A stretch of DNA of 64,000 nt from Arthrobacter sp. NtRootA1 (GTDB lineage: Bacteria; Actinomycetota; Actinomycetes; Actinomycetales; Micrococcaceae), in the NCBI RefSeq assembly GCF_019976975.1, contig NZ_AP024630.1:3100001-3164000 (forward strand), written 5' to 3'. The stretch's first letter is position 1. The number at the start of each line of letters is the position of its first letter. Positions 25,822-37,678 of this stretch are shown here, piece after piece. The notes under the pieces are model-generated. The model was not told the DNA's origin. It did no database searches and saw only the letters and a program-made list of their open reading frames with translations. A program made the position numbers and the translations under genes.

Positions 25822-26925
25822 ATGCCGTCCCAAGAGCTCGCAACAGAACCCGGGAAAACAACAGCGTCGTTTCCAGGCGTTCCGGCTGCCTCCTCCATGC
25901 CGGACTGGTACCCCAGCTTGCTCGACACCGTGGCCCAGGAGGTCCGCACCGGCCGCACGCGCGCTGTGGCGGCTGTCAACAGCGAGTTGTTGAATTCGTA
26001 TTGGAGCATCGGGCGGCAGCTCGTCGAACGCGAGTCGCAGCAAGGCTGGGGCGCCAAGGTGGTCACGCGCCTTTCCGCCGACATCCGGAACCGCTTCCCT
26101 GAAGCGAAAGGCTTCTCCCCCAGGAACTTGCGGTACATGAAGAGTTTCGCCCAGGCCTGGCCGGACTTCCCAATGTTGCAAGCGCCGCTTGCAACATTGC
26201 CCTGGTACCACCAGATCGCGTTGATGGAAAAGCTCGACGACGCCGCCACGCGGCTTTGGTACGCCGCGGCGGCCGCCCAGCATGGATGGTCCCGCAACGT
26301 CCTGGCGCACCAGATCGCCACCCGCTTGCACGAGCGGTCAGGGCAAGCCATTACCAACTTTGCTTCCACCATGGTGCGGGCGGACTCTGACCTGGCGCAG
26401 CAGGCCACCAAAGATCCCTACGTTTTCGACTTCCTGGCCATGACAGATCGGCACACGGAACGGGATCTGGAAGTGCAATTGGTGAAGCATGTGGAGAAAT
26501 TCCTGCTCGAGCTGGGCCAAGGCTTCGCGTTTGTCGGCGAGCAGGTCCGGCTGGACATCGCCGGCGACGAATTCTTCGCGGACCTGCTCTTCTACCATTT
26601 GAAATTGCGCTGCTACATGGTCATTGAACTGAAGGCCGTGAAGTTCGAGCCCGGATTCCTGGGCCAGTTGGGCATGTACATGGCTGCGGTTGACGATCTC
26701 ATGGCTCACCCGGACGACAAACCCACCATCGGCCTATTGCTCTGCAAAGAGAAGAACAGCGTGGTTGCCGAATACGCACTGCGTGGCTTCAACGCTCCGG
26801 TGGGGATCGCGGAGTGGCGAACCTCTCTGGCTGACTCCTTGCCTGATGAGTTGGTGGAAAGCCTGCCCAGCATCGAGACCCTGGAGGCCGAGTTGGCCAG
26901 GCGGGACGGTGTCCTGCCGGACTGA
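25822..26925 (+). CDS. YhcG-type PDDEXK nuclease (DUF1016)
   Basis: A 367-aa member of the DUF1016/YhcG family. The N-terminal half has the winged-helix region (NSYWSIGRQLVERE, ADIRNRFPEAKGFSPRNLRYMKSFAQAWP) and TLPWYHQIALMEKL; the C-terminal half has the PDDEXK core: FAFVGEQVRLDI, EFFADLLFYHLKLRCYMVIELK (Asp, Glu and Lys of D-ExK) and GFLGQLGMYMAAVD. Start ATG 25822 has AGGAG five bases upstream; the longer ORF from 25297 lies over the AlkD-like gene. YhcG-family genes are found in defence islands but also alone on chromosomes; no restriction or toxin-antitoxin partner is adjacent here. Confidence 0.9.
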   Translation: MPSQELATEPGKTTASFPGVPAASSMPDWYPSLLDTVAQEVRTGRTRAVAAVNSELLNSYWSIGRQLVERESQQGWGAKVVTRLSADIRNRFPEAKGFSPRNLRYMKSFAQAWPDFPMLQAPLATLPWYHQIALMEKLDDAATRLWYAAAAAQHGWSRNVLAHQIATRLHERSGQAITNFASTMVRADSDLAQQATKDPYVFDFLAMTDRHTERDLEVQLVKHVEKFLLELGQGFAFVGEQVRLDIAGDEFFADLLFYHLKLRCYMVIELKAVKFEPGFLGQLGMYMAAVDDLMAHPDDKPTIGLLLCKEKNSVVAEYALRGFNAPVGIAEWRTSLADSLPDELVESLPSIETLEAELARRDGVLPD

Positions 26926-26927
26926 CC

Positions 26928-27884
26928 TCAGACGTTTTCCTTGAACCAAGCCAAGGTGTCGTTCCAGGCAGCCGTAGCCTGGGCCTCGTAGTAGCGGTCG
27001 CTTGTGTCGTTGTGGAATGCATGGTCCACACCCGGGTACACCTTGAGTTGGTGCTTAACGTGCGTTGCGTCCAGGGCGTCCTTCAACTGCGGCATGGAAC
27101 CGGTGATCCGCGCGTCTTTTTCAGCGTAGACACCAAAAACGGCGGCTTTGATGTTGGGCACCTTCGCAAGGTCCGGGGCTGGGCCGTAGAACGCGGAGGC
27201 TGCCTTCAGCCCCGGGATCTCAGTCGCTGCCTGCCAGGTGATGCCTCCACCAAAACAGAAGCCGACCATGGCAATGCGGCCCTTCTCCACGAAATCCTGG
27301 CCGTTCAGATACTCGAATGCAGCTTGGAAGTCGCCAACGTGCCGCTGGGCTCCTGCCTTGGTGAGCGCACCCGGGACAGCGTCTGGATCCATTGATGCGG
27401 TGCCACCCTCCCTGCTGAGGAGATCCAGCGCCAAAGCTGCGTAGCCTTCCTTGGCAAAACGCCGGGCGACGTCCTGGATGTGGGGCGTGAGGCCGCGGTT
27501 TTCGTGACAGATCAGGACGGCCGGGCCCGGCTTAGCATTCTGGGGCCTGGCGAGGTACCCGCCGATCTCGGCCCCTCCGGAAGTGAACTTCACGGTTTCT
27601 GTTTTCAGGCTAGCGGCCCCTTCCGGTACCGTCAGCGGACTCTTGGCGTTGGGGACCGCTGTAGTGTTTCCCGACGTTGCTGAGGCCGCGGGCATTGGGT
27701 CCCCGGTCTTTGGCACCTCGTCCGGTGTACAGCCCACCAGGGTCATAGCCGCCGCAGCCGCGGTCATGCTTCCCATGATGAACGCCACGCGCCTGGTGAA
27801 GGTCCCGTGGGACAGGTCGCCCGAGCGGTAATCGTCGTAGAACTCTTCGATCAAGTACTTTTCAAACTTCTCAAGTTGAACCAC
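26928..27884 (-). CDS. Dienelactone hydrolase family protein, exported by Tat-like lipoprotein signal
   Basis: A 318-aa alpha/beta hydrolase. The start GTG 27884 (VVQLEKFEKY) has GGGAGGA five bases upstream. After about 35 residues comes FTRRVAFIMGSMTAAAAAMTLVGC, a twin-arginine, lipobox-bearing signal. The mature domain has the dienelactone hydrolase triad: Cys in GFCFGGG, Asp in EKDARI and His in VDHAFHND. The long pre-signal extension ending RR resembles other exported members of this family. Substrate unknown; a ring-cleavage role is not supported by neighbours. Its stop lies two bases from that of the YhcG gene. Confidence 0.87.
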   Translation of the reverse strand: MVQLEKFEKYLIEEFYDDYRSGDLSHGTFTRRVAFIMGSMTAAAAAMTLVGCTPDEVPKTGDPMPAASATSGNTTAVPNAKSPLTVPEGAASLKTETVKFTSGGAEIGGYLARPQNAKPGPAVLICHENRGLTPHIQDVARRFAKEGYAALALDLLSREGGTASMDPDAVPGALTKAGAQRHVGDFQAAFEYLNGQDFVEKGRIAMVGFCFGGGITWQAATEIPGLKAASAFYGPAPDLAKVPNIKAAVFGVYAEKDARITGSMPQLKDALDATHVKHQLKVYPGVDHAFHNDTSDRYYEAQATAAWNDTLAWFKENV

Positions 27885-28024
27885 TTGCGTCCTCCCGAAG
27901 TTGGCCAACATCTTCCTCTGATGGACAGACGCGGGCAAGGGCGGGAAGGGTTCACGGACGGTTTCGATCTGCCGCCAAAATTCGCGCCGGTAATAATGTC
28001 GGTGGGTGCTGACATAGTGAAAAT

Positions 28025-29329
28025 ATGAGCCGGAGTCAGCAGATACAAGCCACCCAAGGGGTCGCCTCGGTGCCTGCACGTGCTCATGCAGGCAGCGTCA
28101 GCGGTGACCTGATAAATCAACTCCGTGCTCTTGAGGATATGAAGTCTGCCATCTCGGGCTTGCAGGCGAAGATAGCCGTGGCCTTTGACCTTGCCCAGCG
28201 TCAAGAGCAGGCAGCAGCGGGGCTTCCGGCTGCTGAACGGGGCCAAGGCGTATCAGCCCAGGTTGCCCTTGCCCGGCGGGAGTCTCCGAATAAGGGATCG
28301 CGTCTCCTTGGCTTCGCCAAAGCCTTGGTGACCGGAATGCCACGCACCCTGGCTGCGCTGGAGACCGGCCAGCTCAACGAGTGGCGGGCAACGCTGCTGG
28401 TGAAGGAAACAGCCTGCCTTTCTGTCGAAGACCGCTGTGCCGTTGACGAAGAACTCGCCGCCGACTCCGGAACCTTCGACGGCGCTGGAGACCGCGCCAT
28501 AATCGCCGCAGTCAAAGCAGCCGCCTACCGCAGGGATCCGCGCTCGGTCACTCAACGCGCCGCCCATGCCGCCTCGGAACGGCATGTCAGCCTCCGCCCC
28601 GCGCCGGACACCATGACGTACCTGACCGCGCTGCTGCCCGTCGCGCAAGGCGTCGCCGCATACGCTGCCCTCACCCGGCACGCAGACTCCGCCCGCTCCG
28701 GCGGGGATAGCCGGTCCCGGGGCCAGGTCATGGCGGACGCCCTCGTCGAACGCATCACCGGTTCGCCTGCAGGGTTCTCTGGGATCGACCTTCAACTCGT
28801 CATGACCGACCGCACCTTGCTCCAAGGCGACGCGGAGCCCGCACGGCTGAACGGTTACGGCACAGTCCCAGCCGAATGGGCCAGGGAACTCTTGACTGGC
28901 AGTGACAGCAAGACAGACCAAGACTTCACCGTTTGGCTCCGACGACTGTTTACTTCACCAAGCACGGGCGAACTCCTCGCGACAGACTCACGGGCACGCC
29001 TCTTCCCCAAAGGAATGAGACGGTTCATCGAAACCCGCGACCACAGCTGCCGCACGCCCTATTGCGACGCACCCATCCGGCATATCGACCACATCATCCC
29101 CTGGCACAAAGACGGATCAACCAGCGCGGGCAACGGTGCCGGGCTCTGCGAACAATGCAACCACACCAAAGAGAACCCAGGGTGGAGGGCCAAACCAGAA
29201 CCCGTAGGGAGACACACGTTGACGGTTACCACGCCCACCGGGCACAGCTACCGTTCCACCGCACCTCCATTACCAGGATATGAACGAGTACTGCAGGGGC
29301 AACTGCCTCGAAGTCCACGCCCGGGATAG
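28025..29329 (+). CDS. DUF222 domain HNH endonuclease (13E12 repeat type)
   Basis: A 434-aa protein of the actinobacterial DUF222-HNH group (REP13E12-like). The N-terminal two thirds is the helical DUF222 region; the C-terminal HNH nuclease reads [19 protein letters not shown] ... CEQCNHTKE, with zinc cysteines and the catalytic His. These genes are repeated in many Arthrobacter and Mycobacterium genomes and seem mobile or fast-evolving; role unknown. CATAGT at 28013-28018 is six bases before the ATG, fitting a leaderless transcript. An IS3 remnant follows 40 bases downstream. Confidence 0.9.
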   Translation: MSRSQQIQATQGVASVPARAHAGSVSGDLINQLRALEDMKSAISGLQAKIAVAFDLAQRQEQAAAGLPAAERGQGVSAQVALARRESPNKGSRLLGFAKALVTGMPRTLAALETGQLNEWRATLLVKETACLSVEDRCAVDEELAADSGTFDGAGDRAIIAAVKAAAYRRDPRSVTQRAAHAASERHVSLRPAPDTMTYLTALLPVAQGVAAYAALTRHADSARSGGDSRSRGQVMADALVERITGSPAGFSGIDLQLVMTDRTLLQGDAEPARLNGYGTVPAEWARELLTGSDSKTDQDFTVWLRRLFTSPSTGELLATDSRARLFPKGMRRFIETRDHSCRTPYCDAPIRHIDHIIPWHKDGSTSAGNGAGLCEQCNHTKENPGWRAKPEPVGRHTLTVTTPTGHSYRSTAPPLPGYERVLQGQLPRSPRPG

Positions 29330-29371
29330 CCATGTGGGAAAATTGCGGGCCGTTAGGGCTCAAAAACAAAG

Positions 29372-29716
29372 GTGAAGGTCCAGGCCATCATCGCCCTCAA
29401 GGCTGACTTCCCGCTTCCGCTTCTTCTTCAGGTCTCGGGTTTTGCCCGATCAACGTTTTTCTATCATCAGGCGTGCCTTCAAAACCCTGACCTGCAAGAG
29501 GAGCTCAGGTCCTCCATCACGGACATCTTTAAGAAGAACCATGGGCCGTACGGGCACCGGCGGGTTAGGGAACTGCTCAACCGTGGCTAGGCGGTGGCAA
29601 GAAAGACGATGCTGAAGTTGATGCGGGCTCTCGGTTTGCCCTACGTCTCGTGGCGCACTCTGGACATCTCAAGGAAAAACTCTTCCAGTTCGCACAAGCA
29701 CGATCAGTCCGCATAA
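29372..29716 (+). pseudogene. Remnant of an IS3-family (IS150-like) transposase OrfB
   Basis: In one frame the sequence reads AIIALKADFPLPLLLQVSGF, ARSTFFYHQ and KKNHGPYGHRRVRELLNRG, the N-terminal part of IS150-group OrfB. A TAG at 29588-29590 stands where tryptophan is expected; the frame then goes on VARKTMLKLMRALGL, jumps to PYVSW (an internal deletion) and ends at 29716. No DDE catalytic region, OrfA or terminal inverted repeats remain. This is an old, decayed insertion. Confidence 0.8.
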
Positions 29717-30132
29717 AGCTTTGCGATTACTCGTTCGAATACAGGGCGGACTTGGGATGGATGCCCGCCAGCATCTTCCGAAGCCACGGCGGCGTTGAGG
29801 AGAACGCTTAGTTCGTCAACAGACGTGATTCCCTTAGGCAACCGCAGATACCAGTCAAAGCCCCTTGGCCGAGGCTCAAAACCCGCTGCCACAAGGTAGT
29901 CATCCAAGAAGTCGTCAATAACCTCTTGGTCCTGGTCGGTGAAAGGGACTTTCTTGATCGTTGGGGAGCCCGCAGTTGCCGTAACAACCGAGGTCTCCTT
30001 TGGAATGCTGCGTTTGGGATTACGGACACCACGGCCAGGGCCAGCGACGGCAAGCACCAGCGCTTCCCACCCATTCTCAGGAAGTAAAACGAAGCCGGCC
30101 GGCGATGGCGTCGTCGAAAATTCATTCCACAC
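29704..30132 (-). CDS. Hypothetical protein (142 aa)
   Basis: No family recognised. Start GTG 30132 (VWNEFSTTPSP) has AGAGG seven bases upstream; another GTG at 30138 is possible. The protein has a hydrophobic N-terminal strand (GFVLLPENGWEALVLAVAG), a basic middle, then an acidic helix-rich C-terminal half (DQDQEVIDDFLDDYLVAAGFEPRPRG split by Gly/Pro, and WYLRLPKGITSVDELSVLL). It overlaps the tail of the decayed IS3 frame by 13 bases and is isolated from other genes. It may be accessory cargo. Confidence 0.5.
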   Translation of the reverse strand: MWNEFSTTPSPAGFVLLPENGWEALVLAVAGPGRGVRNPKRSIPKETSVVTATAGSPTIKKVPFTDQDQEVIDDFLDDYLVAAGFEPRPRGFDWYLRLPKGITSVDELSVLLNAAVASEDAGGHPSQVRPVFERVIAKLYAD

Positions 30133-30193
30133 GTGCACACCTCTGCGGTCGGATGAAGACTAAGACACAGACTCAAACTACATCAGCAACGAC

Positions 30194-30225
30194 GAAGTCC
30201 CCGTCCCAAGTGGGACGGGGACTTC
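30194..30225. terminator. Perfect 15-bp hairpin downstream of nrdF
   Basis: GAAGTCCCCGTCCCA at 30194-30208 pairs fully with TGGGACGGGGACTTC at 30211-30225, leaving only AG between. It lies about 100 bases past the nrdF stop codon and has no U-tract on either strand. Likely an RNA 3'-end or termination structure for the nrd operon. Confidence 0.5.
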
Positions 30226-30328
30226 CTTGCAAAGCCGACGCCAGAGTGGAGCTCGCACGAGTCCAACTTCCGGGGACCAGTTCACGCAGAGCGTAAGGGG
30301 CCTTGAAGATACCGGGACCTGAACGGTC

Positions 30329-33583
<3,255 letters not shown>

Positions 33584-33608
<25 letters not shown>

Positions 33609-34048
33609 AACTTTTCCAATCCTTGATTGACCCGATCGACGTCTTCCGGCGTCCCCATGAGTTCAAACCTGTAGAGATGCGGTACGTTGCACTTGGCGGC
33701 GATGATGTCTCCCGCTGCGCAATAGTTGTCCGCGAAGTTGGTGTTTCCTGCACCGATAACACCACGGATCAGTTCCCTGTTCCGTGGGTTGTTGAGAAAC
33801 CTGATGACCTGCTTGGGCACTGAGCCTTCGCCGTTCGTGCCGCCGTAAGTCGGCAGGACGAGGACAAAGGGTTCAAGTGCTTGAAGCGGAGCATCGTGCG
33901 CATAGAGCGGGATGCGCGCCGCATCCCTGCCCAATTTCTGGACAAAGCGCTTGGTGTTCTCAGATGTCGAGGAAAAGTAGATGAGGTGACTCCTCGTGGT
34001 CACAGTGTCCGTGTCGCTGCGCACGGATGCCGTTGCCAGCGGTGCCAT
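33584..34048 (-). CDS. nrdI: Flavodoxin-like NrdI, activator of class Ib RNR
   Basis: A 154-aa flavodoxin that supplies the oxidant for assembling the Mn2-tyrosyl cofactor in NrdF. The FMN-binding phosphate loop is YFSSTSENT, followed by [11 protein letters not shown] and [14 protein letters not shown]. Start ATG 34048 has GAGGTGA six bases upstream; the frame extends upstream to 34315 but that part lies over nrdH. Third-to-last step of the nrdH-nrdI-nrdE-nrdF order shared by actinobacteria. Confidence 0.93.
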
Positions 34049-34110
34049 GGGAGTCACCTCGACTACATAGGAATTCTTGCTTGCTGTGGTGGCGAAGTCC
34101 GAAAGGAAAC

Positions 34111-34353
34111 TTAGGCCACGGAGGAAACGGCCTGGGCCAGTTCCTCGATCTTGTCCGGGCGGAATCCAGACCAGTGGTCCTGCTCGGTCACGACGACAGG
34201 AGCCTGCATGTACCCCAGCGCCTTGAGGCGTTCGAGTGCCTCGGCGTCCTGGGAGATGTCGACACTCTGGTAGGCAATGCCCTTCTTGTCGAGTGCCCGG
34301 TAGGTTGCGTTGCACTGAACACAGGCCGGCTTCGTGTAAACCGTAACGGTCAT
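34111..34353 (-). CDS. nrdH: NrdH-redoxin
   Basis: An 80-aa glutaredoxin-like protein that is the electron donor to NrdE. The redox motif is CVQC in [11 protein letters not shown], and [19 protein letters not shown] is the family signature at the C-terminal half, with the WSGFRP box that docks thioredoxin reductase. First gene of the nrd operon; 62 bases separate it from nrdI. Confidence 0.95.
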   Translation of the reverse strand: MTVTVYTKPACVQCNATYRALDKKGIAYQSVDISQDAEALERLKALGYMQAPVVVTEQDHWSGFRPDKIEELAQAVSSVA

Positions 34354-34495
34354 GATCCCTGTCCCCTTAGTTGAAGTCTGTCGCTCTTCGTATCTGGCGG
34401 GCTCAACCGGAACTGAATACTGAATCCGATACCGGCCCGCAGGCTGCTGTGGCAGCCAACACGCTTATTTAGTCTTGTGCTGGTTTCCCGCTCAA

Positions 34496-34524
34496 TCCGT
34501 AAACCGATACTACATGTAGTGCAA
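34496..34524 (-). promoter_or_regulatory. Candidate nrdHIEF promoter with NrdR-like box in the spacer
   Basis: On the minus strand TTGCAC (34524-34519) and TACGGA (34501-34496) are 17 bases apart. The spacer contains the palindrome ACTACATGTAGT (34509-34520), and the surrounding 16-mer fits 12 of 16 positions of the NrdR box. A second, phased box, usual for NrdR, is not clear. The rest of the 394-base gap to the LysR gene shows no further gene. Confidence 0.5.
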
Positions 34525-34735
34525 GCGCCTCGCCGGGACCCCAAGATGATGTATTACAAGTATGTCATTCAATCCACCGCTCGTCCACAGGGCAGGTGCC
34601 TCAAAATGTCCGTGATTCCGCCAAAGTGAGAGATGAAATCCACACCCTGTGGACTACTTAGCCACATTTAATCTCCAGCGTGTCGCCGGGTTCCGGCGTG
34701 TCGTGACACTTTGAAAATGTGGCGTGGCGAACAGC

Positions 34736-34741
34736 TAAAAT
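34736..34741 (+). promoter_or_regulatory. -10 box of the LysR gene, leaderless geometry
   Basis: TAAAAT at 34736-34741 is six bases before the ATG at 34748. TTGAAA at 34711-34716 could be the -35 box with a long 19-base spacer. No ribosome binding site is present. Confidence 0.55.
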
Positions 34742-34747
34742 CTGCTG

Positions 34748-35713
34748 ATGGTCAATCTTCTCCATCTCAGGACCCTGCTGGAGGTCACCCGACTGGGTTC
34801 CTTCGCTGCAGCGGCCGCGCAGCTTGGCTATACAGCCTCCGCCGTTTCCCAACAGATGGCCGCGCTGGAACGGGATACCGGCGTCGAACTGTTCCAGCGT
34901 TCCGCGAGGAGCGTCGTTCCCACCGAAGCGGCTGTCACCATGACGCGGCACGCGTCCAAGGTACTGACCGACGTCGAAGCACTGATGGCGGCAGCATCAA
35001 GGACCAACGATGCGCCAGCCCAGGAATTGCGGCTCGGCATCTTCCCGAGCCTTGCCACGTATGTGCTGCCGGACATCCTCAGGAATGAGCGGTGGAACGG
35101 ACTGGGCATAGAGCTGCGGGTATCAGTCGCTGAGCCGGCGCAGACCATCCAGGGACTGCGCAGTGGCGGAGAATTGGACGTCGCCCTCGTGTACCAGGTG
35201 GGACAGTCCGGATTGGCGTGGCCACATTCCCTGGAGCGGCAATGGATCGGCGACGACGACTTCCGCGTGGTGCTGCCCGCTTCATGGAAAATCCGCGAGG
35301 ACGCCGAGATTGAGGCCGCGCACCTCTCGGACATGCCGTGGATCATCCACCACCCGGGCACCAGCGACGCCCTGGTGATCGAACGCTTGTTTGCCAGCTG
35401 CAACCTGCATCCCCGCGTCGTGGCTTACAGTGACGATTTCCACGCCAGCCTGGAGATGACCGCGGCTGGCCTGGGCGCTTCGCTGGTACCGGAACTGGCG
35501 TTGCGCAACAGGCCACCCGGCGTCGTGGTCCTTGACGTCCCGGACATCCGGCTGGCACGAAACGTGTTCGCGCTGCTCATCAACGAAAAGCGCACAGCGC
35601 AAGTGCAACTGTTTACGCAACTCCTGGCCGACACCCTCCGTGGCACCTCCGAAAAGAGCGGTTTGCACCCCCTGAAATCAGCGCCTGTCAAGGGTCCGCA
35701 GCGTCGGAGGTGA
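34748..35713 (+). CDS. LysR family transcriptional regulator
   Basis: A 321-aa LysR-type regulator. The winged HTH fills residues 1-60 (LLHLRTLLEVTRLGSFAAAA, then LGYTASAVSQQMAALERDTG), a linker helix follows, and the effector domain begins at ELRLGIFPSLATYVLP. It is divergent from nrdHIEF but separated by almost 400 bases, so control of nrd is not implied. The gene downstream is DUF2004. Target and ligand are unknown. Confidence 0.9.
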   Translation: MVNLLHLRTLLEVTRLGSFAAAAAQLGYTASAVSQQMAALERDTGVELFQRSARSVVPTEAAVTMTRHASKVLTDVEALMAAASRTNDAPAQELRLGIFPSLATYVLPDILRNERWNGLGIELRVSVAEPAQTIQGLRSGGELDVALVYQVGQSGLAWPHSLERQWIGDDDFRVVLPASWKIREDAEIEAAHLSDMPWIIHHPGTSDALVIERLFASCNLHPRVVAYSDDFHASLEMTAAGLGASLVPELALRNRPPGVVVLDVPDIRLARNVFALLINEKRTAQVQLFTQLLADTLRGTSEKSGLHPLKSAPVKGPQRRR

Positions 35714-35763
35714 ATTCTTCCCAATTGCTGGAACCGGCCCCATGTTGGGGTTAGATTGATCAC

Positions 35764-36270
35764 ATGGGCAAGGTAGCGAGCACACATTTTGGGGAGATCG
35801 AGCTCAATCACGGGCGTGAACATTGCTTCGTGACCAAACACGAACTCGGCGGCAATCAGCTTGAGCTGGACCTCAACGTCACGGCGCAGGACCACTTCGA
35901 CGAGGCTGCCATGCACAAGGTGGACTATCGTTTGCGCTTCCTGCCGGAGCTGGTTGACCAGGTCCGGGAGATGATCGCCGATGAGCTTGACCAGGACGGC
36001 ACCAACCCGCAGCAGTTCCTGCATTTCCATAGTTCCCAGCTCAAGGAAGAGCAGCTCGAATCGGTTTTCGGGGTCAGGGACAAGTCCCAGCTCACCAACG
36101 ACGTCTTCCTCAAAGCCCTCAAACTGGGTCATGTGGCCATCTACCCTGGCCAGCCCGAGCGCTACTTCGTCCTGGACTTCACCCTCGGCTCGCACTTCAC
36201 GGATGAGCTGCTGGTAGTGGCCGCCGATGAAGACGGCGTGGTGGACGACGAAATCCTTTGGGAGTCGTGA
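35764..36270 (+). CDS. DUF2004 domain protein
   Basis: A 168-aa soluble, acidic protein matching the DUF2004 pattern: STHFGEIELN at the start, QLELDLNVT, VDYRLRFLPELVDQVREMI, then LKALKLGHVAIYPGQPERYFVLDFTLG and a final DDEILWES. Function unknown. TAGATT at 35752-35757 is six bases before the ATG, another leaderless geometry, so it is probably transcribed apart from the LysR gene in spite of the 50-base gap. Confidence 0.75.
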   Translation: MGKVASTHFGEIELNHGREHCFVTKHELGGNQLELDLNVTAQDHFDEAAMHKVDYRLRFLPELVDQVREMIADELDQDGTNPQQFLHFHSSQLKEEQLESVFGVRDKSQLTNDVFLKALKLGHVAIYPGQPERYFVLDFTLGSHFTDELLVVAADEDGVVDDEILWES

Positions 36271-36322
36271 AGGACACGTCCTTAATCGCAAGACGGTGGC
36301 GGGGAGAAGCGGCCAGGTGCGT

Positions 36323-37288
36323 TTATCTTGCGTATTCCTGGCGGAGGGCCATGGTGCTTACGCGGCCAGCCGGCCGGGATGGCCGCGGCAGCGCAAGCTT
36401 GTCCAGCACGTCCAGGGCGTCAGCGTGCTCATTGAAGGTGTACAAGTGAATGCCCGGTGCGCCGGCATCCAATGCTGCATTGGCAAGATCCACGGTGGCC
36501 GCGACGCCGATCCGCCGACACTCTGCTTCAGTGTCCACGGCAGCGAGGCGCTCCACGAGTTCCACGGAAGGGTCGACGCCGGCTAGCTCACCGAGGCGCT
36601 TCAGCCGCCGGAGACTGGTGAGCGGCATGACACCGGGGATGATCGGAATGGTGACCCCCGCCCGACGTGCACGGGTAACCAGATCAGAGTATTCGTTCGC
36701 GTGGAAGAAGACCTGCGTGATCGCGAAGTCTGCACCGGAACGCTGCTTGGCCAGGAGAACTTCGACGTCGTGTCCCACACTCGGCGATTCAGGATGCCTG
36801 GTGGGGTACGCGGCCACTCCGACAGCGATCTTGCCGGCGCAAAGAAGTGCTGAACGACGCTGCTCCACGCGGCGGATCAGTTCGATCAGATCCTGGGCAT
36901 ACCTGAGTGAGCCGCTGGCAGGCCGGCTTCCTTCCTTGGGCAGATCCCCGCGCAGTGCCAGGATGCCACGGACGCCGTGGTCCAGGAGCTCGCCAATGAT
37001 CTCCGCCAGTTCCGCCGGTGTGTTGCCTACACACGTCAAGTGGGCCAAAGGCCGAAGCGTGGTTTCGAGCAGGAGGCGGTTGATGAGGTCAACGGCGGTA
37101 TCCCGGTTGGATCCACTGGCGCCGTACGTCACGGAGACGTAGTCCGGCTCGGTGGCTTCGAGTTCACGGATCGTGGTCCACAGGGTTTCTGCGGCCGCCG
37201 GGGAGCGAGGGGGAAACAGCTCGTAGGAAAGTGCTACGGGCGCCGCTCCGGCGGGGTTGGAATGTAGGTCAAGGCTTGGTGGCGACAT
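36323..37288 (-). CDS. metF: Methylenetetrahydrofolate reductase
   Basis: Reduces 5,10-methylene-THF to 5-methyl-THF for methionine synthesis. The 321-aa TIM-barrel flavoprotein starts with the FAD/folate segment SYELFPPRS (Glu of the FFPPK-like motif), then VSVTYGASGSNRD, AHLTCVGNT, ILALRGDLPKEG, FAITQVFFHANEY and PIIPGVMPLTSL. The motif set is complete. Weak AGGA precedes ATG 37288. It stands alone; the 390 bases upstream hold no gene and no recognisable SAM or cobalamin riboswitch. Confidence 0.94.
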   Translation of the reverse strand: MSPPSLDLHSNPAGAAPVALSYELFPPRSPAAAETLWTTIRELEATEPDYVSVTYGASGSNRDTAVDLINRLLLETTLRPLAHLTCVGNTPAELAEIIGELLDHGVRGILALRGDLPKEGSRPASGSLRYAQDLIELIRRVEQRRSALLCAGKIAVGVAAYPTRHPESPSVGHDVEVLLAKQRSGADFAITQVFFHANEYSDLVTRARRAGVTIPIIPGVMPLTSLRRLKRLGELAGVDPSVELVERLAAVDTEAECRRIGVAATVDLANAALDAGAPGIHLYTFNEHADALDVLDKLALPRPSRPAGRVSTMALRQEYAR

Positions 37289-37678
37289 TTGCGTCCTGGC
37301 TGTTCGTCATCGAACGTCACCCCATGGATCCAAGGAAACCATTGATTGCATGATCGATGAATTGAGTTTGGGATACACGAAAGAACTCCAGCAGGACGCA
37401 GCAGCGACTGGTACGCCTCGAATGAAGCTTTCCGTGTGCAAATGTCAGGCCCACATGGGGGCACCCACACCCTCCTCACCGCCCTTGCGGGGCGGATCCA
37501 ACGGAGGATCGCTGACACGTTACCGCGGTAACTTGTTTACGACTGTAGGTCGTGGGCGCCGGGCGGTTCAACTCGACCACCGAATTAAGACGCGGTTTTA
37601 CGATCCGTGAAGATGGATCTGTGAACTTTGTTCGCCGAAAGGCGATCTGCAGTGGAAATCCTCCTGCAGGTGAAAGCT
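37289..37678. other. 390-bp non-coding region with a perfect 14-bp palindrome
   Basis: No ORF with coding character was found on either strand between metF and the MoxR operon. It holds GTTACCGCGGTAAC at 37519-37532, a perfect palindrome of the LacI/GntR operator style, and a small hairpin TCGCC-GAAA-GGCGA at about 37632-37645. Neither can be tied to a regulator in the window. Confidence 0.45.

Noticed and set aside
36270..36283. AAGGAC-AC-GTCCTT hairpin after the DUF2004 gene
   Set aside because: Only six base pairs with a two-base loop and no T-run; too weak to call a terminator.
37289..37678. SAM or cobalamin riboswitch before metF
   Set aside because: No conserved core of SAM-I, SAM-II, SAM-IV or B12 elements was recognised on the minus strand.
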